DNA from: a virus
Virus record (IMG/VR): IMGVR_UViG_3300045885_000314
Coordinates: 1-22,315 of that record
Length of the DNA stretch: 22,315 bases
Direction: 5' to 3' (one strand)
The translations under genes were made by a program, and so were the position numbers. Below, in pieces: positions 6,970-15,005 of this stretch; position 1 is the first letter of the stretch, and every line of letters starts with the position of its first letter. Below the pieces are notes generated by a model. That model was given only the letters and a program-made list of their open reading frames with translations. It ran no database searches and was not told the origin of the DNA.

Positions 6970-8381
6970 TGCCTAACATCACGTTCCCCATCTCGTCGGC
7001 GCCAGGCCCCCGACCCCAAGAGTCGGGGGGTCGGCTGGTCAATGCGTTTGTCGAGAAGGCGCCCACTGGCGCTCCGTCGGAGACTATTATTCGGCGATCG
7101 CCTGGACTGTTGAAGGTGGCGCTGGCGGAGGGGTTCGAGCACACGCGGGGGTTCCTCGATTGCAACGGGACGCTGCTGTGGGTGCTTAATGATCGGGTCT
7201 GGTCAGTGACCCCGGACTTTGTGGCCACTGATGTCGGAGAACTCCTCGGAGATAAGCCCGTCACTCTCGCGCGGAACAATGCAGTGGTGCCACAGAACGT
7301 GGGAGTGACAGAGAATGGTTGTTTTAATCTATTTACCGATGCCGCTCCTACACCGTTCGCGGACACGGACTTGCCAGAAAATCCTACGAGCGTGTGTGAC
7401 TTCGAGGGTTATTTCATTTGGTCCTTCGCCACAGGACACGTCTACGCTTCGGACCTTAATACGGTTGAGGTCAATGCGCTGTCGTTCAACATCGAGCAGG
7501 GCAATAATGTTAGGCGGGTAGTGCGGTTCGCGGGGCGCGTGTTTGCGCTGGGCGACAAGTGGACCGGCGTCTACAAGAACGCTGGAACCATTCCATTTCC
7601 GCTTGCGCGTGAGGCCACGATCCCTCGCGGGATCATCGGAACGCACGCTGTATCGGGATGGGAGGCTGGTTGGGCTAATGAACTCATTTGGGCAGGGGAC
7701 GATTTCGTTGTTTACAGGTTGCAGGGCTATAAGCCTATCCCGGTATCCACCGATGACGTTAGTCGAGACATACAGCGAGCTGTGCTCGCCGGACGGAGAG
7801 ATTTCATCGAGGCATTCTGTTACATGTATAATAATAATGCCTTCTGGGTATTACAGTGTCACGACCTGTGGACTTGGGAACTCAATATTAGCACTGGAGC
7901 TTGGAACGAACGCAAGTCATTCCTCCAAGAGAACTGGCGCGCGAACAGGTGCGTAAGGATATTCGATCGGTGGCTCACCGGAGGTGATGCGGGCGAGCTG
8001 TTCGAGATTAGTGGGGACTATTTCCTCGAGGACCAAGACCCGCTGATCTGGCTGGTCGAGACTGGAGTGGTCACTGCGTTTCCGCAGCGGATGCACATTC
8101 CGAATGCCAGCTTTTATATCACGGCGGGCGTCGGAGATTATACACTGAGTCCTGAACCAGTGGTTGCGATTTCGTGGTCGCTAGATGGGGGCCACAGCTG
8201 GGGCTATCCGGTGCTGCGCAAGCTCGGCGCCCCCGGCAAGACCAAGTTCTATCCGTCGATCCGCAACAGTGGGCTCTCGCGGGGGCACGGCGTTCGCTAC
8301 CGACTGATGGTGTCGGACCCAGTGCACGTTGGCTGTAGCGGCGGGGTGATCGGACCTGTTCCAAGGGGAGTGGTTGGCTGA
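6969..8381 (+). CDS. P22 gp10-like packaged-DNA stabilisation (tail hub) protein
   Basis: A 470-residue protein, almost exactly the length of P22 gp10 (472). The N-terminus carries the family pattern GGRLVNAFVEKAP followed by a RRSPGLLKVA segment. Repeated beta strands follow, with VCDFEGYFIWSFATGHVYAS, ...GDKWTGVYKNAG and WAGDDFVVYRLQGYKPIPVST as family-like blocks. gp10 forms the tail hub below gp4 and plugs DNA after packaging. The start at 6969 overlaps the upstream stop (TGATG); the frame is also open upstream to 6813, but that part lies inside the gp4-like gene. It ends in another TGATG overlap with the next gene. Confidence 0.88.
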   Translation: MPNITFPISSAPGPRPQESGGRLVNAFVEKAPTGAPSETIIRRSPGLLKVALAEGFEHTRGFLDCNGTLLWVLNDRVWSVTPDFVATDVGELLGDKPVTLARNNAVVPQNVGVTENGCFNLFTDAAPTPFADTDLPENPTSVCDFEGYFIWSFATGHVYASDLNTVEVNALSFNIEQGNNVRRVVRFAGRVFALGDKWTGVYKNAGTIPFPLAREATIPRGIIGTHAVSGWEAGWANELIWAGDDFVVYRLQGYKPIPVSTDDVSRDIQRAVLAGRRDFIEAFCYMYNNNAFWVLQCHDLWTWELNISTGAWNERKSFLQENWRANRCVRIFDRWLTGGDAGELFEISGDYFLEDQDPLIWLVETGVVTAFPQRMHIPNASFYITAGVGDYTLSPEPVVAISWSLDGGHSWGYPVLRKLGAPGKTKFYPSIRNSGLSRGHGVRYRLMVSDPVHVGCSGGVIGPVPRGVVG

Positions 8382-8584
8382 TGCCCATACCCGATCCTTT
8401 GCTACACGAGGAGCCGTTTGTCGAGCAGGAGACGCTCGTCGTCACGCGCGAGTGGTACTCATGGCTCGTGGCACTGATCAATGAACTCAAGGCAGAACTC
8501 GCGGGCGCTCGCACCGATATCACGGCCCTTCAAGCCACGATCGCAGATCACGAAGCTCGAATTACAGCTTTAGAGCCCCCATAG
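8381..8584 (+). CDS. Short coiled-coil protein at the tail-needle position
   Basis: A 67-residue protein with an N-terminal proline-rich segment (MPIPDPLLHEEPF), a REWYSWLVALINELKAELA helix and a heptad-repeat stretch (TDITALQATIADHEARITAL) to the end. It starts on the stop of the gp10-like gene (TGATG overlap). In P22 the next gene after gp10 is the trimeric coiled-coil needle gp26 (233 residues), so this could be a very short functional counterpart or simply a small tail accessory. No specific family is recognised. Confidence 0.7.
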   Translation: MPIPDPLLHEEPFVEQETLVVTREWYSWLVALINELKAELAGARTDITALQATIADHEARITALEPP

Positions 8585-8593
8585 GAGGCCACG

Positions 8594-9631
8594 ATGGCCG
8601 GCATCTTCGATGCGTTCACAGGAAATGCGCAGAGCGCAGCGCAGCAGAACGCGCGTTCGTTCTTAGACGACATTCGGTTCGAGACCGGTCAAGAACTTGG
8701 GCAGGGCCTGGGCCAGGGACTTGGCTATCTACAGGGCTCGCTGAACCCCCAACTTCAATCGCTGCAGAATGCCTTCAATACAGCCAATCAGCAGTACGGT
8801 ACCTATGCCAATGCTGGAGTGGGCGCAGTCAACACTGGGGCCAATCAGGCCGCTCAGTCCGTCTACAGCATGCTCAACCCGGCGATCGCCGCGCTTAATC
8901 CGGCCGTTACTCAGTATGGGGATGAGCGGGCGCGTGCTGCTGCTATGTCCAACAGCGCGCTCGGTCTGACTGATCCAGCGGTAGCACGGAACGCGTTCAG
9001 GACGAGCCCGGCCTATCAGTTCATGCTGGATGAGGGCCTTAACGCGATCGCGCGGAACGCCAACGCGGCGGGCATGGTCGCCAGTGGCAACCAGATGCGG
9101 GAGTCGCAGAAGTATGGAAGCGGGCTCGCCGATAAGGAGTGGGACGATTGGCTGAACCGATTGATGGGGCGGGAGCAGTTGTACGCGCCGCTGCAGTTGC
9201 AGGGGGGCGCGAAGCTTGCCGACACCTACAGTGCGGCAGGACGAACGCTCGCGGATCTGCAGTCGCAGGCCGGTCGATACACCGGCAACATCTATGCACA
9301 ACAAGCACGTGATCTCGCGACCATCGCCAACCAGTTCGGCGGCGCCCAGGCCGGTATCTTCGGGCAGAATGCGCAGGCGCAGGCCGACTTCCTCAGGCAG
9401 CTGCTCGGCCTCAAGACTCAAGCCAACGTCGGGCTGGCTGGCGGCGAGGCGCAGACCTTCATTGGGCAGGGCGATGCTGCAGCTCAAGCCTCTAAGAACA
9501 TCTTTGATGCTCTTCTTGGAGCGGCCAAGCTTGCGGCTGGTTCGGGGGGCCTCGGTAGCCTATTCGGTGGCGGTAGTACTGGAGGCACCATCAACATAAC
9601 TGGTGCTAACGACGTAACGAATGTCGCTTAA
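8594..9631 (+). CDS. Ejection (DNA transfer) protein 1
   Basis: A 345-residue Ala/Gln/Gly-rich, mostly helical protein. Residues of about 136-185 carry a block I recognise from phage DNA transfer or internal virion proteins: RTSPAYQFMLDEGLNAI, then MVASGNQMRESQKYGSGLAD followed by EWDDWLNRL. The C-terminus is Gly-rich (SGGLGSLFGGGSTGG). P22 gp7, gp20 and gp16 are packaged in the head and expelled into the cell envelope to conduct DNA; this is the first of three consecutive large genes at the same place. AGGAGGCCACG precedes the ATG. The role is inferred from family pattern plus synteny. Confidence 0.82.
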   Translation: MAGIFDAFTGNAQSAAQQNARSFLDDIRFETGQELGQGLGQGLGYLQGSLNPQLQSLQNAFNTANQQYGTYANAGVGAVNTGANQAAQSVYSMLNPAIAALNPAVTQYGDERARAAAMSNSALGLTDPAVARNAFRTSPAYQFMLDEGLNAIARNANAAGMVASGNQMRESQKYGSGLADKEWDDWLNRLMGREQLYAPLQLQGGAKLADTYSAAGRTLADLQSQAGRYTGNIYAQQARDLATIANQFGGAQAGIFGQNAQAQADFLRQLLGLKTQANVGLAGGEAQTFIGQGDAAAQASKNIFDALLGAAKLAAGSGGLGSLFGGGSTGGTINITGANDVTNVA

Positions 9632-9643
9632 AGGGAGCGTCCG

Positions 9644-11077
9644 ATGGCTTTCAGCATCAACATTCCTGGGCCGAAGCTGATCGATCTCGGTCTGTATGGG
9701 AAGCTCTCTGACATCGGGTCGGCGTTCAAAGAGAGCCGAGACGAGGCACTGGCCAAGGATGTCTTTGCCAACATGCGCTCGGACGATCCGGCCTCAGTGG
9801 ACGAAGCTCTTCAAAGACTTGCGCACACAAAGTATGCTCCGATTATACAGCGGATAGCGGAGAGCCATCAGCAAGCGAAGGAGCGAGCAGCAACTCAAGA
9901 TATCGCACGGGGCCATCTTGGTGTTTCACAAGCAAATCTTAAAATACAGCAAGATCTGCAGGAGCAAGCAAAAAAAGATAGAGAGTCTTTTGATAAATTG
10001 TGGGGAGGAATGGAGCCTGCGACACCAGCAGCGCCAACTGCTCCAGCCGCCCCTAAGCCAGTTTTTCCGGAGCTTCTTGAGCCGCCTCCAGGCCCAGGAG
10101 CCGCTTTGCAAAATATGCAGCCAGGAGAAGGCTACGATATCAGTGCTGCAAAGCGTACTTCAGCTGTAGGAGCTCCAGCTACGGAAGCTCCGACTCCTTC
10201 TCCTCCAAGTCTTGCTAATATGAGCCAAGAACAAGCTATGCGATTGCTGGCTCATCCAGGCGTACCGGACAGCTTTAAAAAGGCCATAGAGTTCAGACTT
10301 CGACAGATTGAAGCGGAGCGAAAAGAAGAAGGGAAAGATAAGGAGGCCGAGTCACTTGGAACGGCACGAGGCAAAACGCTTAATGAGACATTTGGCGAGA
10401 TTAGAGATCAGGAACAAAGAGCTAATCGAAATCTCTACAACATTGAGCGACAGCAGCAGCTTATTAAAGAAACTCCTACTGGTTTCGGTTCTGGAGTCGC
10501 GAACTGGATCGACAGAGCTATGGTTGGCACAGAGGAGCTACAAAGAAACCGTTTAGGTTTCTCTTCGCCGTTTATGGGAAACCTGTACGAGAATGCTAAG
10601 AAACGAGCCGCGAACTATGACGAGCTAAGAGGTCTACAAACTCTCTCAGTTTATGATATGCTTCAGGGTTTTGGTAAAGGTACAACTAATGAAGAACGAA
10701 AAGTAATGGCACAGGCATACGCCGACAGTGCCAAAACTACTGAGGGTAATCTGGCCTCGCTCAGATTTCTGAAGCGCGTCAGCGAGCTAGATAAGGAGGA
10801 GTCAGCTCTAGTTCGTAGATACTATGCTCATCAGCAGCAAACAGGTCAGAATATAAAGCAAGAGGATATTGATATACTTAGAAATCGCGTTAGGGAGAAA
10901 GGCAATGCAGAACTTAGAAGGCAATACGAGATTGATAGAAAGAATAATCAAGTAGCTGAAGTAGCTGGCTCCGACAAAAAAACTGAACCAACAGCCGTAC
11001 CGTCTCCTGCGGGCGCTCCCGACGCCGAGGGATGGACGCCAATACCAGGTGGCGGTCGAATTAGGGTCAAACCATAA
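9644..11077 (+). CDS. Probable ejection protein 2
   Basis: A 477-residue charged helical protein. Residues 1-105 are helix with coiled-coil character (EALAKDVFANMRSDDPASVD); residues of about 120-200 are an Ala/Pro-rich linker (PATPAAPTAPAAPKP); residues of about 200-440 are long helices (EQAMRLLAHPGVPDSFKKAI, then RFLKRVSELDKEESALVRRY). The tail GWTPIPGGGRIRVKP resembles a short C-terminal strand motif of other phage virion proteins. It matches P22 gp20 in length (471) and place. The middle of the gene is distinctly more AT-rich than its ends. Its TAA is at 11075-11077 and the next gene's ATG starts at 11077. No enzymatic motif was seen. Confidence 0.75.
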   Translation: MAFSINIPGPKLIDLGLYGKLSDIGSAFKESRDEALAKDVFANMRSDDPASVDEALQRLAHTKYAPIIQRIAESHQQAKERAATQDIARGHLGVSQANLKIQQDLQEQAKKDRESFDKLWGGMEPATPAAPTAPAAPKPVFPELLEPPPGPGAALQNMQPGEGYDISAAKRTSAVGAPATEAPTPSPPSLANMSQEQAMRLLAHPGVPDSFKKAIEFRLRQIEAERKEEGKDKEAESLGTARGKTLNETFGEIRDQEQRANRNLYNIERQQQLIKETPTGFGSGVANWIDRAMVGTEELQRNRLGFSSPFMGNLYENAKKRAANYDELRGLQTLSVYDMLQGFGKGTTNEERKVMAQAYADSAKTTEGNLASLRFLKRVSELDKEESALVRRYYAHQQQTGQNIKQEDIDILRNRVREKGNAELRRQYEIDRKNNQVAEVAGSDKKTEPTAVPSPAGAPDAEGWTPIPGGGRIRVKP

Positions 11078-14000
11078 TGCCCGTTTTCGAGGTCCAAGGT
11101 CCGGACGGAAAGACCTATGAGATGGAAGGCCCGAGCATGGATTGGGCCGTCTCGACGTTCAAAGGACTTGGTAAAGGACCATCCGAGTCGTCTAATAAAG
11201 CGGCTGATATGCTTGTGCGCTATGCCACTGGCGGCGCGGGCATAAAGAACGCTCTGGAGAAGGCTGGCGAGCACGCCAAAGGATTGATGACTGGAGAGGT
11301 TCCGCCCACGCCCGAGAACGTACTGCCTGCAGCAACACTTGGGCTGCCGGCCTCGCCCCTCCCTGTTAAGTTTGGATTTAGAGGACCGCCTGGTGCAGGA
11401 CCAAATCTATATGGAGCGCCAGCCGCTTCTCCAGCAGCGTCAATAGCTCCAGTGGGACCGCCTACCGCGCGGACACTGGGAGAGGTTAAGGAAGCTGCAA
11501 CTGAGGCATTACTTCAGCCCACCGGGACCATTCCCTCGCAGGGTAAGGCTGGCTCAGTTATTCAGCGCGCAATGGAACCAAGGACACCTCCCAGAACTCC
11601 GAGTCCTGATGACTGGATGGGTACGCCTGGAGGACCAACTAAGCCAATGGCTCCAGGGTCCCTTGATGAATGGATCTATCAATCTAAGGGAGCGCCCTCC
11701 GAGGAGTGGATACGACGAGCACGGACGCCAGGAGATGACTGGACAGCCGGAATGCCCAAGGTGTCGAAGGCTCCCGAGGCTCCCGCTGCGATCGAGCCCG
11801 TACCGCAGGCAATTAGAGATCTCTTCCCTGGAAGGGGCGGAGATGCTATGGGGCACCTGCATGACCTTGCTAAGAACGATCCTGTTACTCTTGGACAGGT
11901 CATGCGAGCGGTGCCTGAAGCAGAACGGCCTATAGTGCAGGGAGCCTTCTCAGCCAAATTGGGTGGGGGCGCCGGCGCAAAAGGCCCAGCTGGAATTGAT
12001 CCAATAGCTCTGATCCGTGGCTATGGAGAATTGCCTGAGGTTAGCAGAGGTATTATATATGGAGAGGCTGGTAAATCAAGTATTCGTACGAGTCTGGACT
12101 CTATTCTAAATGACTATACGACTATAGCAAAGCTTGGTGTCTCGAAAGAGGGAGGTGCTGCTATACAACCACTAGAGCTTCTAGCTAATATTGTAAGGCA
12201 GGGACAGTATGGTCATTTTGGACACGCTATACTTAGAGATTTTACGAGTCCACATTTTGCCGCATCTATAGCTATGTGGTCTAGGGCGGTTGTTCGGTGG
12301 CTGACTAGCAAGACTCCTGCATCTATTGCCGCGCTCACGATTGCCACACGCAACCTAGAGAACACGATCGGCTCGGCCGAGGCTGGCACCCGGTCCATAG
12401 CCGACATCAACAAGCCACTTCCAGAGGAGGAGGAGGCTCGACGACGCATCCGCGAGCGGCTCCTCGACAGCGGGCGAACCGAGCTTCCGATAGAGAGAAT
12501 GCGCCAGTCTACTATGATGCAGGATAGAAGAGGGGTCACACCGCCACGTCCAGATATAAGAGATCTTCTTCCAAGGCAGCCGTATCTTGCAACAGGAGAT
12601 TTCAGGAGGCGTATACTAGGAGAGATACCAATACCAATAGGGCCGATGGAAACTGATGCTGGCGTCCCTGATATCAGGCCCAGAGGCCGCAGGGGCTTCG
12701 CGGAGGGCGGGCAGTTTGAGGTGCCTGACTATGATCCATTCGAGCGTGCGGCCCAACGTAATCGTGCTGGTGTTATAGGGCGTCAGGAAGGACGTACCTC
12801 ACAGGTTATTGATGCTATTGGAAGAGGACTTGCTCATGAGGGTACCAGAATTTTAACCATTCCAAAACGCTTTATTGAAGCTGGAATGATCCCTGACGAG
12901 GAGGATCGACGAGAGGCTATTCGTAAGGTGGGAGGGGAGTTGGCGGGAACGGGCGCCGAGCTGATGTTTGGGCCGAAGGGCACGGGCACGAGTGCGAAGG
13001 TTGTAGGATCTTTTGCTGGAGCTAAAGGCCCAGTTAATCAATCCTTTGCTAATAAAGTAGCAGATCTTCTTCCTGCGGAGTGGACTGTTACGCCGAGTAA
13101 TGTGTCCAGTAATTTCTATATACATGGCCCTAATAATAAGTTTATTGGGATTATAGGTCATACTGCTGCTCTCAAAGATAAGAAATATCTTTTCACTCCT
13201 GCAGCTACTACTGGTGGTGTCAAATCTAAATGGGGAATGTCTCTTGAAGAACTGTTACCAGTTATGCATGGAAATAAAGGCCCGACACCTATACAGGAGC
13301 CGATACATAAAGGCGAAATGACCAAAGCTGAGATGAAAGAGTGGTCGGACAAAGTAGCTGCTGATATTGGAAAAAAGATTACGTTTGAAGATATAAAAAC
13401 TCATGCACACGAGACAATTGCGAAGGAGCTGATTACGAAAGAGCCCGAAAAGATGAAGATTAGAGGTAAAACCTATGTTAATGAAGATAATAAATGGGTT
13501 GGAATAGAGGAATCAAAACAATATAAGCCAGAGCACAGAACCAATCTTGCTGACCTACCTCCAATGCTGCCAGAGGCCGAGCTTGAGGCAGCGCGGCAAG
13601 CAGGAGGATATACAACACCTGCTTATCGTGGGCGCCAGGGCGGCTCTGCGGGGCGGAGGGAGCCAGATGTTGGTGGAGAACCTATTTTCTCGGCTGCTAA
13701 TCCAGATCTTGCGGGGCTTTATGCAGGGATTAATCCAGATTTAACTCCTTACAAGGGAAGCCAGCTGTTCGGAGGGCATCAAACTCAGCCGCTGCTTCTA
13801 GACACACGAAACTATCTGAAATTTGATGCTCAAGGAGCTGATTGGAGTACTGCTCAGCAAAGGGCATTTCCGAAGGCTCGCAAAGAAGGTAAATCTGGAG
13901 TGATAATGTATAATGTGCTGGACGAGCCCATTGGTAATTACGCTGGACAGACCGTGCTCGGTCCACAGACAGTCTATGCTACGTTCGATCCTAAGACCCG

Positions 14001-14130
14001 TAAATCAAAGTTCGCGCGCCAATTTGATCCAGAGAGTAGAGATATGTTAAAGGCTCGGCTCCTTGGAAGTGATCCAACTCTCGCGGGTATCGCGACGCTT
14101 GATCCAGGAGACTATGAGGGGAGACGATAA
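11077..14130 (+). CDS. Large ejection-type protein with ADP-ribosyltransferase-like C-terminus
   Basis: A 1017-residue modular protein, third in the ejection gene series. Residues 1-30 are a small strand-rich cap (MPVFEVQGPDGKTYEMEGPS) common at the start of phage virion proteins. About 85-250 are Pro-rich repeats with W/D motifs (DDWMGTPGG, DEWIYQSKG, EEWIRRAR, DDWTAGM). About 255-440 are helical. About 540-640 contain FAEGGQFEVPDYDPF and an amphipathic or Gly-rich segment. About 645-830 are a separate mixed domain with Lys-rich helices. About 847-1000 resemble a phage/polyvalent-protein ADP-ribosyltransferase-like fold: PAYRGR, IFSAANPDLAGLYAG, PLLLDTRNYLKFD, KSGVIMYNVLD, TVYATFDPKTRKSKFARQFD. 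The C-terminus TLDPGDYEGRR carries the motif shared with three small proteins. Catalytic competence is unproven; the third catalytic Glu is not obvious. Confidence 0.78.
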   Translation: MPVFEVQGPDGKTYEMEGPSMDWAVSTFKGLGKGPSESSNKAADMLVRYATGGAGIKNALEKAGEHAKGLMTGEVPPTPENVLPAATLGLPASPLPVKFGFRGPPGAGPNLYGAPAASPAASIAPVGPPTARTLGEVKEAATEALLQPTGTIPSQGKAGSVIQRAMEPRTPPRTPSPDDWMGTPGGPTKPMAPGSLDEWIYQSKGAPSEEWIRRARTPGDDWTAGMPKVSKAPEAPAAIEPVPQAIRDLFPGRGGDAMGHLHDLAKNDPVTLGQVMRAVPEAERPIVQGAFSAKLGGGAGAKGPAGIDPIALIRGYGELPEVSRGIIYGEAGKSSIRTSLDSILNDYTTIAKLGVSKEGGAAIQPLELLANIVRQGQYGHFGHAILRDFTSPHFAASIAMWSRAVVRWLTSKTPASIAALTIATRNLENTIGSAEAGTRSIADINKPLPEEEEARRRIRERLLDSGRTELPIERMRQSTMMQDRRGVTPPRPDIRDLLPRQPYLATGDFRRRILGEIPIPIGPMETDAGVPDIRPRGRRGFAEGGQFEVPDYDPFERAAQRNRAGVIGRQEGRTSQVIDAIGRGLAHEGTRILTIPKRFIEAGMIPDEEDRREAIRKVGGELAGTGAELMFGPKGTGTSAKVVGSFAGAKGPVNQSFANKVADLLPAEWTVTPSNVSSNFYIHGPNNKFIGIIGHTAALKDKKYLFTPAATTGGVKSKWGMSLEELLPVMHGNKGPTPIQEPIHKGEMTKAEMKEWSDKVAADIGKKITFEDIKTHAHETIAKELITKEPEKMKIRGKTYVNEDNKWVGIEESKQYKPEHRTNLADLPPMLPEAELEAARQAGGYTTPAYRGRQGGSAGRREPDVGGEPIFSAANPDLAGLYAGINPDLTPYKGSQLFGGHQTQPLLLDTRNYLKFDAQGADWSTAQQRAFPKARKEGKSGVIMYNVLDEPIGNYAGQTVLGPQTVYATFDPKTRKSKFARQFDPESRDMLKARLLGSDPTLAGIATLDPGDYEGRR

Positions 14131-14996
14131 TGGGCAGCCTGTGGAACAGGTCAGGCGTAATCGAGCGGTATGGCGCAGACGACCTACCCGCGCGAAACGC
14201 TAAGGCCTATTTTTATCTGGGCGGAACTACTTCGCCCATGACAGTCTATGCAGATGCAGGCGAGGCCTCGGCGCATCCACAGCCGGTTGTGGCCGACTCC
14301 AATGGCCGCTGGCCTAATATCTTCGTGCCCTACACACTATCGTATGATGTGAGGGTCGTGAACGAGTTCAACACAGAACTCACTTACACCTTGGAGATAC
14401 CTAATCCTGATCCAGTGGAGGTGACAGTTGAGGTTCCGCCTCCCGATCCAGGTGATCCACCGGAGGAGCTTCCCGCTTCGGTGTTGCTGGCGACCGGAAT
14501 GACACACTGGGAGCCGATCCAAGGGGCAAAGACCGGGTTTGTTCGCTGCAACGGGCGGACTATCGGCAACGCTGTATCGGGCGGGGCCGAGCGCGCCAAC
14601 GCCGATTGCGAGGCCCTGTTTACCTATTTGTGGAACGCTTTGGCGAATGCGCAGGCGGCTGTGTCGGGCGGCCGCGGAGCCTCGGCGGCCGCCGACTTCA
14701 CCGCTGGCAAGACCATCGATCTGCCCGATCTTCGTGGTGCGCTGCCCATCGGGCTGGATGGTATGGGAAACAGTCTAGGAGGGTTCTTTCCAAGTACCCC
14801 TTCCACTTCACCTTCATACTTTGATATACCTGGATATTCTACTGGAGTAAATATCCAGACAATTTCCTTTACTACTATACCTGTCGCGACAGCGTCGCCA
14901 ACTCCCGGTGTGCTTGCGGTGACCGCTCCGGGCGGTAGTGTTACGGTAAGCAATGTCCCGAGAGTGGTCACTGGAACTTGGTATATGAAGCTATAG
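14130..14996 (+). CDS. Tail fibre / receptor-binding protein with collar-type domain
   Basis: A 288-residue protein. The N-terminal attachment domain (about 1-90) has ARNAKAYFYLGGTTSPMTVY, then PQPVVADSNGRWPNIFVP, a pattern used by many podovirus and prophage fibres to bind the particle. A Pro-rich hinge follows (PPPDPGDPPEELPAS, about 103-118). Residues of about 122-215 look like a phage tail collar domain: GFVRCNGRTIG, LFTYLWNALAN, KTIDLPDLRGALPIGLDGMG. The final 70 residues are Ser/Thr/Pro-rich beta (IQTISFTTIPVATASPTPG) and end VTGTWYMKL. The start overlaps the previous stop (TAATG). Within the gene, base composition drops sharply around 14770-14880. It is the likely host-range determinant. 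Confidence 0.83.
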   Translation: MGSLWNRSGVIERYGADDLPARNAKAYFYLGGTTSPMTVYADAGEASAHPQPVVADSNGRWPNIFVPYTLSYDVRVVNEFNTELTYTLEIPNPDPVEVTVEVPPPDPGDPPEELPASVLLATGMTHWEPIQGAKTGFVRCNGRTIGNAVSGGAERANADCEALFTYLWNALANAQAAVSGGRGASAAADFTAGKTIDLPDLRGALPIGLDGMGNSLGGFFPSTPSTSPSYFDIPGYSTGVNIQTISFTTIPVATASPTPGVLAVTAPGGSVTVSNVPRVVTGTWYMKL

Positions 14997-15005
14997 GAGA
15001 GTGCC

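Noticed and set aside
7820-7840. TATAATAATAATG resembling a -10 promoter box
   Set aside because: It is inside the gp10-like gene coding for YMYNNNAF, with no matching -35 box at proper spacing.
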